Assembly: GCA_951799445.1 (NCBI GenBank)
Contig: OX637289.1
Coordinates: 310,001 to 374,000, forward strand
Direction: 5' to 3'
DNA length: 64,000 bases
Origin: Pseudisothecium myosuroides
Lineage: Eukaryota; Streptophyta; Bryopsida; Hypnales; Lembophyllaceae
Both the position numbers and the translations under genes were made by a program. The notes under the pieces are model-generated. The model did no database searches and was not told where the DNA came from. It saw nothing but the letters and a program-made list of their open reading frames with translations. Each line of letters begins with the position of its first letter. Within the stretch, counting starts at the first letter, position 1. Below are positions 46,977-57,557 of this stretch, piece after piece.

Positions 46977-47925
46977 TTTGGCTGTTTGTTTGTTTGTTTG
47001 TTTGTTTTGTTTGTATGTCACGTTCAGATCTCCCGGACCGTGCATCCGGCGGGTGTGTGCTTGGTACCATTGGAAAGCCCTCGGCGAGGAAGGGTGCACG
47101 GGCTTAGTTTCATGGTGTTTGGACCTACGGTGTGGAAGTTATTGAATTTGAAAGTATTTATGGATTAAAAAATTAGGAAATTATTTTTACTTTGATTTTG
47201 GTTGCACCATTGAAAAGCTCTTGGCGAAGAGGGGTGCACGGGCTTTGTTTTGTGGCGTTGGGACCGATGGTGGGAAAATTATCGATGTTTGAGTTATTTT
47301 TTATTCTTAAAAATTACTAAATTATGTATATTTTGAATAATGTGTCAAATTGTCACATTCTTGGTACCGTTATAAAGCCCTCGGCAAGGAGGGGTGCACG
47401 GGCTTTTTTGTGGCATTTGGACCTATTGTGGGAAAGTTTTGGGATTTTGAGTTATTTTTGGTTTTTAAAATGACTTTTACTTTTGTTTTGGGTGTGGCAA
47501 CGGCACAGGGCTACACTAGTCTATACCTTAAGTTTGGTTGTTTGTTTTGTTTGTTACGTTGGGATCTCCCAGACCGTGTGTCCCCCGGTGGCGGGCTTGG
47601 TATCGTCGGAAAGCCCTTGGTGGGGAGGGGTGCATGGGCTTGGTTTTGTGGCGTTCCGACCTGGGGGGAGAAGTTATGGATTTTTGAGTTACTTTTTGTT
47701 CTTAAAAAATTATTAAATCATGTTAAATTATGTATCTTTTGAACCAAGTGCCAAATTCTCATGTGCTTGGTACCGTTGGAAAGCCCTCGGCGAGGAGAGA
47801 TGCACGGGCTTTCTTTTGTGGCATTTGGACCTATGGTGGAAAAGTTATGGATTTCTGACTTATTTTTTGTTTTTAAAATAACTTTTACTTTTGTTGTGGA
47901 TGTGGCAACGGCACATGGCTACACT
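46977..47925. repeat. Satellite-like array of GGAAAGCCCT...GGTGCACGGGCTT units
   Basis: Units centred at about 47060, 47215, 47370, 47600 and 47780 share TTGGTACCGTTGGAAAGCCC, GGAGGGGTGCACGGGCTT and GACCTATGGTGGGAAAGTTAT. Spacing is about 155 bp between some units and about 220 bp where a TTTGTTTGTTTG/AGATCTCCC(G)GACCGTG segment is inserted. The small ORFs here (for example 47350-47742) are repeat by-products. Confidence 0.8.
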
Positions 47926-48371
47926 AGTATACAATGAATATCACATGGTCTTATATCTGAAATTTATCCTTAAAACATTTTCAACTTCTGCATTTGTTTC
48001 TCTCATATCACCTTATTTGATGTGTATGGTTTTTATAATTTTGGTTCTACAAAGTGCAGGGCCAGTCATGGCTCATGTGAATTTCGTACGTACGAAATCA
48101 GAACTAATTGTCATGATTTTCAAACTCCTGTAAATCCGAAATTCATGTTTGAAATATAATCCAAAACCGTTGTTACACCGTTTCTGAGGAAAAAGCGAGG
48201 GAAATGTGTCCAACTAATATTACCCGAAAATGTCAGTGGCATAATTATAACCTACAGCATTGGATTCCTTTTTTTGGCTGTGTAGCTACGAAGTCATCCC
48301 TAAATCCGGTACTTTCCTATTTTCTGCCGCCATCGGAATATGAGCTTTCAAAATTAAATTACTCCAATGTA

Positions 48372-48455
48372 GTTCCCGCCCACGAGTTCCCGCCCACGAG
48401 TTCCCGCCCACAAGATCCCGCCCACAAGATCCCGCCCACGAGTTCCCGCGAGTGA
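48372..48455 (+). repeat. 14-bp GC-rich minisatellite, six units
   Basis: Units of G(T/A)TCCCGCCCAC(G/A)A repeat at 14-bp steps, and the last is degenerate. It lies just upstream of the gene region that contains the DUF7869-type domain. Confidence 0.9.
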
Positions 48456-48615
48456 GCCAGTTGTACGCCGTCATCCACTATTCCGAAATTCTTCTTCACT
48501 CTTTCTTGTTGTCCGGATCAACTCGTGTGCGCGTCGACTTCTTCCTTTTTGTAGTCGAGCAGATCAATTTGAGTTGCAGGTGTAGTGCAATTATTGAGTG
48601 TATTTGTCATTGAGA

Positions 48616-49502
48616 GATATCGTGGCCGGCGAATCCTGGAAGGAGGCTCTCCGTTTTGTACAAGCACTCGCGGTAAACAAATGTAGTTATTGTCATCACA
48701 TTGCGGGCTCCGTTTCTGGCTTTGAATTGATTGCAGATTACGTTTGACTCTGCACGCAGTCCTGAGAGAAGGTTGCGTTCAGGAAACGGGTCCACTGTGG
48801 AGAGAGTGCCGTAGAGATTCTAGTTTGTGTTGTACAGTATGGTGTACAATTGAATGATACATCCTGCATCTCATGTCTCCGTCTCTGTAATTGTTTGTGG
48901 AAGTGGAGGAGATGGTTCCTCCGAAGTTGGCGCCAGAAATTACGGAATCGAGCACATAATGTTAATGTCCCGCAATTTACGGGACTAATAAGCTCGAATC
49001 GAGCTGATTGACTGACTACGATAAAATATTGTACTTGAGGAGTCAGCTCGAATCGAGCTGAATGTGTCTTTGTAGAACTATTATAATTTAATGACGATCA
49101 CATAATCATGGACCTTTGGGAATTTTTGAATGTGATTTAGCTCAAGTCGAGCTTTATGTCCGGACAATGAATTATTCAGAATTCACAGAATTAATAGTAC
49201 CTGACAAGCTTGTGAGCCCTCAAGATAGCACTTGGAGCTCTGGGTTTATTTTTCGCGATTTATTATTAGTTTTTAGTATAAATTCATGTAAAATAGTATG
49301 AATTAGTAGTTGAGAGGAGTTTGGTAGAAGTCTCTACCAGATTAGTGAGAGATTGTCCTAAAATCATGGAAAGCACAAAATACTTTGCTTTACTATGTTT
49401 AGGTCTTAGTTTAGTATCTTAGAGTCCATATTTACGTATTAGAGAGATGTGAGGATGTGAGAATTAGCCAATTCTAGTGTCTTGTCCATGTAAAACTCGA
49501 CC
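48616..49502 (+). pseudogene. 5' part of the DUF7869-type gene region
   Basis: 48622-48672 could be a first exon: GTGGCCGGCGAATCCTGG..., encoding VAGESWKEALRFVQALA and ending in a GTAAAC donor. The start codon would be GTG here, perhaps a mutated ATG. Three palindromes (48991, 49045, 49139) follow in non-coding DNA. The region then meets LTR E at 49503. The exon is inferred from composition and donor only. Confidence 0.3.
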
Positions 49503-50781
49503 TGTGAGCACATGTGACAGCCTGGCTAAATCATAAAGTCTATGTTCAGGTTTAGATGTATCTAGATCCAATTCATGTAAAATTTGGACTAGTTATGTGA
49601 AAACCTGCAAATGTTGAAGAATACGAACCAGAATGCAAAGTAGAAGAAGGGCGAGGTGATTGGAGCTTACAAAAAGGTGCTTTTAGGGTAAAAGCATGCC
49701 AAGAGGTCAACAACGGAGCTAATCATCCACGACAAACCCCGGTACCAGATTAATTTCCCCCTAGGGCGGAAATTATTAAGGAACTGCTAAATTTAGCATC
49801 CTTATTGGAGGTTTGGTTTTGCCTTTAGCTTTTGGACACTTCCTAGAAGATTGCCCAAAAGTTTCGGGATTTTACAAAACTCCACGATGACTCCATGGGA
49901 AGTCAACCGTCTTTGAAACTGATGGTAATTTCTATGAAATTACCCAGAATGCGGTAAAATCTCACTAAAAATTAGATTAGAGTTTTATATACAAAATAAG
50001 CGACCAGTCAAGTTTGAGGGCTTTCCGATAGTCAGAAGTACCAAAATCGACGACGACATCAAATTTAACAAGAATTTACAACATGGCGGCGGGTTGACTG
50101 GTGAACCAGGAGCTAACGGTGTCCGAATGTCGTGAACAAGGAATGTTTTCTTACTCTCACAAACCTTCCAAGCAACTCTGGCCAGTCAGTTTTCTCGGGA
50201 AACGCAAATTCCATAAACTGGGATTTTGACTTTTCTTTGAAGTTATCGTGAGTGGTTTTTATACATATTTACAGCTTGGAAGTGGGGGTCAGTGGTTCCC
50301 TAGACTAATTGGGGCCTTCTGAACGCGATGGCGCAATTGAATTTCAATTTGGATTTGTTCTCAAGAAGATAGGAAGAGTTCAGCTGTAGCGTTGACTTTT
50401 TTAGAGTAATTAGCAGTAATTCAAAGTTATTTCACAAAATATCTTGGTGAAAGTCGAAGATTGGATTTAGTTAAGATTTCAAATCTTTCCTTTAAAAGCC
50501 AATTTAGATTAAATTAAGAATATTTGGAAATATCCTAGGGTTGTTTGCAAAATATCTCAAGGTCAAAATAGTTAATTTCCTAAATATCTTTGGGAAAAAT
50601 CTTAGATTTTATTTGGACAAGATTTCCTTTCTAATTAAGGCTTGTTCTAAAAAATTCTAAGGATTAAACAAAGATTATTTTGGAAATATCTTAGGGTAGT
50701 TTAGAATTTAGTTTAGGTTAGTTTTTGAATAAAAGACCAAATATCTCATGGTAAACTAAGGTGGTGGGGCCTTCTAGCGAG

Positions 50782-50789
50782 TATATAAG
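50782..50789 (+). promoter_or_regulatory. TATA box of LTR E
   Basis: TATATAAG in GAGTATATAAGGCCCTCTCC, 1.28 kb into the LTR, as in A and D. Confidence 0.7.
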
Positions 50790-51889
50790 GCCCTCTCCGA
50801 AGTTTGTCATACCCCATTGTTCATTTATTTGCCTACCGACACTGTCGGAGTTCAGACACTCTTTCTTTGTTCCATTTGCTTACCGGCTTTGTCGGAAGCA
50901 ATTAAGCTAGACCAAATTTTGGTCATCTTTGTTCATTTTTGTTTTCGTTGCTTCCTTTAGTGGAGGATTTGGTTAAGGACTCGGGGTTTCTTTTCAACCT
51001 TCACAACCACACTAAGTTCATACTTTTGAGAGGTTTCATCCCCCAAAAAACTTGTATACCTTGTTTACGTACTAATTTTAGGTTTTGCAACAGCTATTGA
51101 GTTAGAATTCTTAAAGTGGTGAAGCTAGTCTTTACCAAAAGATTCTAACACTCAAACCATTGATCAAACTTCGTTGTATAACAAAGTTTGGTTTGACTTA
51201 ATCCTTAATGTTCGGTTTAACAGTTTCATGTGTACCTCCTTTAAGAATTAAAACCATTTGATACCTTGGGAAGTATTTTAGTCCTTAATGTTCGGTTCAA
51301 ACACTTTCATGTGTACCTCCTTTAAGAACTAAAACATTCCTACAACCACTTGGAACCATTCTTGACAAGTTTTAGCCTGGGGTTGCTCCCACACGGCGAA
51401 GCTTTGATCTAGGACAATTTACCTTGAAGGAAAAAACTTGAAAAATACCCTTGGTTGTGGGGCTATTTAAGCCAAAACTCCACATCAAGAGGTCCCTTTT
51501 TCCGCCGAGATTTGCTCATTTTGCTTTGGCTACCATTACCAAGATTGAACCCTCGTTGTTAGTTGATCCTTGTCATAGTTTAGTTAATTAGTTTGTTTGC
51601 CTTATTATCCCAAAATTCCTAAAAACCTCTTGTTTAGTTTAGTCGCTCTAGTAGGAAACTCTCCAAACCTTTAGTTGTTAGTTTAGCCCTTCAATTAGTT
51701 TGTTTGCCTTGTTAACCCAAAAATCCTAAAAAAACCTCTTGTTTAGTTTAGTTGCTCTAGTAGGAAACTCTCCAAACCTTTAGTTGTTAGTTTAGCCCTT
51801 CATTTAATTGTTTGCCTTGTTATCCCAAAACATCTAGTTAGTTAGTAATATAGATCAATTTAGTCTAATTAGAACCAATTTAATTTTTT

Positions 51890-52165
51890 TAGAACCAGAA
51901 CCAAAAAACCAAAACCAGAAAACCAAAACCGGAGCAGCACGACAAGAGGACCAGCCAAGAAGGGCTCGTAAGGGTCGGCAAGAGCCTGCCACGTGTCAAG
52001 TCCCGGGGGAGCCTGAGCAAGGGCTGTCCAGGGAGTCTGGGAGTATTGGGGAGGCCAAGTCCGGGGCTGGGAGGTCGCAAGGGCTGGAAGGTCGCAAGGG
52101 GAGGTCACAAGGGCTGGAGGTCGCAAGGGGCTGTCCAGGGAGTCCAGGGAGTCCAGGGAGTCCAA
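51890..52165 (+). repeat. Tandem repeats in LTR E
   Basis: First ACCAGAAAACCAAAACC-type units (51893-51935), then GGGCTGG(A)AGGTCGCAAG units and GAGTCCAGG nonamers (52075-52165). They occupy the same relative place as the repeats in A, C and D but with different units. Confidence 0.75.
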
Positions 52166-53172
52166 GTCCGACAACTCACACCAAAATTTGAAAAAAAACC
52201 ATTGCCAAAAAATCACATACTTAAGGTTAGGCCGTTGCTCGCCACACCAAACCATTTTGGATTTTTTTTTACAAATTTTGATCCAACAACTACAAATTCA
52301 ACTCACTTCGAACACTCACGCTCTCAACTCAAACTCCATAGCCACAACAACAATTGACAACTAAACTTGAAGAAGAAAACCACTTAAAGAAGACGAAGTG
52401 GCGGCTTGGGAATAATTAGATTAAAAAATTAGTTTTCCTAAAGAATCTCACTATTCATGTTGGCTTGATGTTTTGTTTTTCACTATTCCTTTTGGATTTG
52501 GCGCGGTTTTTTATTGTTTTCTATTCATTTCCTTTTGTTTTGTTGTGCTTTTACTATTCATTTTAGATTTGTTTTGGTTTTTATTCCGTTACTATTCATT
52601 TACTATTCATTTGGGACAAATTGTTTTTGTTATTATTCTTTCTTTACTATTCATTCACTATTCATATAGAATAGTTCTTTGGTTCTATTCCTTTTACTAT
52701 TGAAGAATTTGTTTTTTTCTATCAATTAGTATTTTTGGAAGGAATTAGTTGGTCTTGTTGACTTGGATTTTTGTTTTATTGGTCTAATAAGCCAAATAGG
52801 AAAAGACAAAAAGTCAACAAAAACAATAGATTAATCCAACAAAAATCATAAACTAATGAATAACAAATAAAATTGACAATTCATTGGAATATTATTAGTT
52901 TGGAAGATATTAATCTTTTAAAATTAATTCTTAAATTAAAACAAACATTCAAGGTGGTTGGAAATAGGGCCTTGAAGTTACTTTAATTCAAAAGAATATT
53001 TTAAAATCAACTAAAAACCATTAGAAGTTTAACGTAAATTCCTAAAATCAAAGGAATTAAGTTAAATACTTAGACTAACCCTTTTATTTGTAGGAAATCA
53101 ATTAGAAGAATGTAAGAAAGGGATTTTTCCATACATTTTGACACTAAACTCTCATCAACAGACGGAGTACCC

Positions 53173-53244
53173 ATGATGGAGGACGAGGGTTATCTCGAGA
53201 CCATTATGCTAGTAATTTGCGATGACGAGACCATGGATCTAGAG
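53173..53244 (+). CDS. Mini-exon of LTR E (24 codons to splice donor)
   Basis: ATGATGGAGGACGAG... reads MMEDEGYLETIM followed by LVICDDETMDLE, ending GAG|GTATGT in phase 0. It is acidic like the others. It is unrelated by sequence to the A-C type and to the D type, but in the same position and phase. Confidence 0.5.
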
Positions 53245-54080
53245 GTATGTTAATTTTACCCTTTTCTTTTGCTTTGTTTTTGTTTTCAAATTAAAGTTAC
53301 AATCTTTGCTATTAGAAGTTAGTTTTTAGATTAGAATTTAGAATTTTAGATTAGATTTAGAAAGCTAGAGGTTATAAAACCACGTCATACTTAAATCTTA
53401 ACCCAATAACGAAAATTACTAATAATTAACCATAACCACACGATTGGATGATAATCTAGGAATTTCATCCAAAGGAATCTTTAAGGATTCTTTAAGGAAT
53501 CTTTTAGGTAGGAATCAAACAAGGAATCTATAAAGATTCCAAAGCCCCTTTTTACTTTTGAAAATACTTTATTTTTGAAGGATAAAAGGTTGGATGAAGT
53601 TTGAGACCAATTTTGGATGAAAAACATCCAATTAGGTCAAAATTCCGATTAGTCTTAAATTTCCGTAACTTAAAGGAACTAATAACTTAACCTTAGAATT
53701 TAGACTTATTTTGGATTGATTTGCTATTTTAGATTAGTGGATGAAGGTTAGCACAACTAAGGGGCCGAACGTACCTCGTGGTAACTTTTGCTAGGAATCT
53801 TGGAATCTAGTTTTCTTCACCATTCTGGGAAGAGGAAATTATATTCTAAGAGGCTACTTAGATACAATTTTAGTTAGATTAGATTTTGCTTATTTCTTTG
53901 TTTTTTACCTAACCATAGCGTTTAATTAATTAACCCATAGCTTTTCTTAGAATTAGTGGAATTTTACAGGATTACCAGTCACAAAAAGTGTCCATTGCTT
54001 GGAAGGCGAACACTTATTTAGGAATCACCCGATTAGGAGTAAAATCTCCAACAAAACTGCCGCTAGAGCCCGTGTGTAAC

Positions 54081-54107
54081 TTTCTGACTCAAGGGTGGAG
54101 TTAGAAA
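54081..54107 (+). other. Conserved 3'-terminal hairpin of LTR E
   Basis: TTTCTGACTC pairs with GAGTTAGAAA (ten pairs including one G-T) around AAGGGTG, eight bases from the LTR end. The stem sequence shares nothing with A, C or D. Confidence 0.65.
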
Positions 54108-54709
54108 CACTCACAGAGCTCACAACTGTGGTTCAGCTCGATTCGAGCTGAGTCTAGAAGCTTGCATAACATGATTAATGAAAAATAGAAATCTATAGTA
54201 CTTCTTGTTTTAGCAAACGTAATGAATTTAGTATACATGAAGACGAAAGGGCTGTCAGGTGCAATGATCTCGAATTGAGCTCATTATAATACAGAGAAAT
54301 TTAAAAAACTCTATGACTTCTTCAGAGGCTGTCGATTAGCTCGAATCGAGCTGATTTGAGCTTGTCAGTTTTCGGGGTTGACCGTATTATTCTAATTTTT
54401 GCAGTTGTTCAGACTGATTTCACAAAATATATTCCAGTCAACAATTGTGGTTGTGACCATTTTAGAGTATAAAATACTATTGGCCCTCCTTTACTTTAAG
54501 GGTTAATCTATTACAGATCCCTTGATCGAATAGTATTTTACGCTGTTGAACAGGGACCCCACCTTAAAAGAATATGTGTACATTTTATGTTGACTTCTAA
54601 TATATCTATTGATTACCCCATTCAGCTCGATTCGAGCTGAATAGAGAAATGATGTACGTTATGACGATCACTTACAAAATGTTGGCTTTCTGTTCTGCAA
54701 ATATCTGTC

Positions 54710-56515
54710 ATGAGTTCCTCTGACATTGCAGCTGACCCTATGGAATTTTCCGACGAGGAAAATCCTGTGGTTGAAAGTGTGAATGTCGAAATTCCGGAAT
54801 GCGAAGGAATTCCACGTCGTCTCTAGAATACTAGAACCGTGACTTTGTACAACGATGGCGGTCTACTCATTGGCGAAGGTACTTGCCATAGCGTCAATTC
54901 GGACCTTGTGCTAGGTGCGAATGGTCCTCTCGGGGATACCCACGTCGCTGTGCATATTACGAGGACTCATTCTGAAGTGGACATCCCGGAGGAGAGAATC
55001 TACTATTTGATGGCTTGGCCCATTGACAGAGTCCATTGCTCTGGGGCAAGTCTTCGCGACCATGAACTACGGGATAATTTCAAAACTCAGCAGGCCCTTC
55101 TTCTGAATCCTCCTACATGAACTTCTGCCCAGCCTTATTCAAGTCTACTTTGAAATCCACCTCGCGTGACGGCCCTCAAGTCGAAAGAGCTCCTCACTCA
55201 ACAGTCCATCAACCTCGTTTCCAGCAAAATCTGTTGCAGCAAAAACTGTGTTCAACCGTTTCCAAGGGAGAAAATTTGAGCTTTCAGAGAACGCATGTAC
55301 CACAGCTCATCATTTAAGTTTAGGTCCCACATGAAGACTGATGTGCACAGATCAGTTCATCTTGATGCACGTGGGAGGAAGATGGTGACCATTGAAAGCA
55401 TTAGTGTGTGCATGCGAGCATGGATGCATATTGCTGCTGTCCCGGAGGCAACATTTTATCGTTACCTGAAATACTGGAAGGGCGATCGAGAGGCGCGTGC
55501 ACACGATAATACGGGGTTGTCGAAGCCAAGGAAGCATACTGAACAAGCCACGGCAACGTTGAAGTGCATCATCAACAAGGAGGCGGTTCACATGCCACAT
55601 CGTACCCGAACTCTGAAGTCCGGGGACAAAGTCGTCTCCATGTGTCTCCCGGCTACCTTTCAATGGAAGGGTAAAATGAAAGAAATCAACGAAGTGAATG
55701 CGGCCTTCGGATTGGCGGACGTTTCAACTTCAAACTTGAGCAAGATTAGGTCCTCAAAGTTCCCGGAGTACGAGGTCAAGAAGCCTGGAGATAACTTTGT
55801 TCGATGTTCGGAGTGTGACAGATTACAAGAGATACGGAAGAGTTGTTTTGTCGGATCTGAAAGCGCTCTGAAATGGACAAGGAGGCTAGATAGACACTTG
55901 GCTATTGCTCGGGCGCATAGGGAGCTTTATTATGCAAACCGTTACCAGTCGCACAGTTTTCCACACGAGTGTTTGACAATCATGCATGACAAGATGGACC
56001 ATTCTAAAATTGCATCCCCGGTCTTCTCTCACAAGACTAAAGATCTGGACGGGCTCACGAAATTGCCTGTTGCTGTCACCGGCATGATTGCGCATGGTCA
56101 TGGTGATGTTCGGTACGCGCATTATGGCTTGGAAATGTTTCCTAAAGATTCGAACTACACCGTTGGCTCCATGGCAAAGTTATTGCAAGATTTGGAATTG
56201 CCGCCAAAGTCTTCTTCTCAACAATTGTTTGTGGGGGCAAGGTCGACAAATTTGTCAAAGGCACTTCTGAAGGGCGCGGAAATGTGTGAAGCCTCACTCC
56301 CCCCGCCACTGGAGACCTTAGTTCCAGTAACGCCTTTGCCGCCCATTTTGAATGTGCAAAGGGACAATGCCGCTGGGGACAACAAGAACAGATACGTTTT
56401 TTGCTACTGGTCTCTATTGGTTGCAAACAAGATTTTTCGAGAAGTGTATGTGAACTTCATGATTGTGGGTCATACTCATGACGACATTGATGCGCTCTTT
56501 GGAACAGGGTTGTCC
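54710..56515 (+). pseudogene. DUF7869-type (DDE/RNase-H-like, transposase-related) protein, broken and 3'-truncated
   Basis: 54710-55120 is an ATG-started acidic N-terminal part with TAG at 54824-54826 and TGA at 55118-55120. From about 55295 the frame is open to 56515. It has an N-terminal HTH-like segment (SVCMRAWMHIAAVPEATFYR), a CSEC pair, then HDKMDHSK, DNAAGDNKNR and VGHTHDDIDALFG. These acidic motifs and the closing HTHxDID box are typical of the DUF7869 family, which I take to be an RNase-H-fold, transposase-like domain. The rest of the domain is missing: homology ends at 56515 where a GC-rich repeat begins. At least one frameshift lies between 55117 and 55300. Confidence 0.7.
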
Positions 56516-56899
56516 TCGTCACGTCACGTCTGGACGTCCGGATGTCCGGACGGACGTCCGGATCCATCCCCGGCGTCCGTCAGGATGAAATCTGACCGAG
56601 AACCGTCGACAGAGGATGAATAACTGCAGAAATGGATGGACGGACTCGATGGACGTTATTAGTCGACGGGCGGGCTGGCCTGGCTTGGATGGGCGGTCTG
56701 GACGGGCGATTACGCTGGACGGGTGGCTGGACGGGCAGGCTGGACGGGCGACTGGACGGGCGGGCTGGCCTGGCTTGGCCTGGCGGTCTGGACGGGCGAT
56801 TACGCTGGACGGGTGGCTGGACAGGCGAGCTGGACGGGCGGGCTGGACGGGCGGGCCGCCGTCGACGGGCCTCTGGACGGACATCTGGACAGGCGGGAT
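56516..56899. repeat. GACGG/GGACGGGCGG minisatellite with a 90-bp higher-order unit
   Basis: GTCCGGAC words at 56530-56575 lead into GGACGGGCGGGCTGG-type repeats. Two 90-bp blocks (56671-56760 and 56761-56850) are nearly identical. All six frames stay open for long distances simply because TAA/TAG/TGA words are rare in the unit. Confidence 0.9.
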
Positions 56900-57557
56900 G
56901 GTTAACCCTGGCGTTTGGATGATTGTGTCTGGTCTACGCAGGGATTAGAAGCACTTTTTCATCCACTTTCATTTCTTTGACCTTCCATTGGTGGGTTATG
57001 AAGAATCTTCAATTGAGTTTGGAGTCTTCCTAGGGTTTGTCTTCAAGTGAATGAGAAGTTAGTAAAAAAAACGGACCACAAAAAAAAAAAAAAAAAAAAG
57101 GTTATTTTAGTGTATTTTGGGAAGTTGTTGCTCCTTGCTCTAAGTTTGAAATTTCTCCACAAAAATGATATTTTTTGAGTTTGAACCCAACTAACAAAAT
57201 GAAGGTCATCTACTCTAGTCTCTACTCCAATTTAAATTTGGAAAAATTTGTAATATTGAATATTTTATGGCAATTTGAACTTTGGGTATATTTTCAATGT
57301 CTATTATTGTTTAATTATGGAATGATACGGAAATTGAATTTACACCGTGATGTTTGTCATTGTAATATACACACATGGTGAAATTTTCAGATTTTTGGAA
57401 ACAAGTTTTTAATTTGATGTGATTTTTCTTCACTTTTTCTTCAAAAATTCTTAGAAAAATCAATTTTGCACCAAAAAATCTGAATTTTTTGTAATGTAAA
57501 GAAGACATGTAATTTCATCTCTGAAAAATAAATATAAAATTTTACTTACATATCTAG

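Larger units (their letters stand above)
49503..54115 (+). mobile_element. Giant LTR, copy E (4,613 bp), diverged subfamily
   Basis: It starts TGTGAGCACA (an alternative start at 49448 or 49456 is possible) and ends AACACTCACA. The order of parts is that of A-D: TATATAAG at 50782, 'cggcgaagctttga' box near 51396, tandem repeat (51890-52165), mini-exon (53173-53244), TCCATTGCTTGGAAGGC (53983) and terminal hairpin. Primary sequence is otherwise very different. No target duplication is visible (CGACC against GAGCT), so it may be a recombined solo LTR or have a misplaced left end. It splits the DUF7869-type gene region. Confidence 0.75.
48991..54638. repeat. Seven copies of the palindrome AGCTCGAWTCGAGCT (cluster 2)
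   Basis: Copies at 48991-49005, 49045-49059, 49139-49153 (left of LTR E) and 54135-54149, 54267-54281, 54338-54352, 54624-54638 (right of it). 49139 and 54267 carry mismatches. All lie outside the recognisable coding parts. LTR E itself contains none, so the two groups were one cluster before it inserted. Confidence 0.85.

Noticed and set aside
47350..47742. 130-codon ORF with Cys/Trp/Phe-rich product
   Set aside because: It spans two satellite units and repeats their words in different frames.
52473..52703. Phe-rich 76-codon ORF resembling a membrane protein
   Set aside because: It is a translation of TTTACTATTCATT-type low-complexity repeats within LTR E.
56519..56948. Four overlapping ORFs rich in Gly, Arg and Trp or in Pro and Ala
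   Set aside because: They follow the GACGGGCGGG minisatellite, which lacks stop words in every frame.
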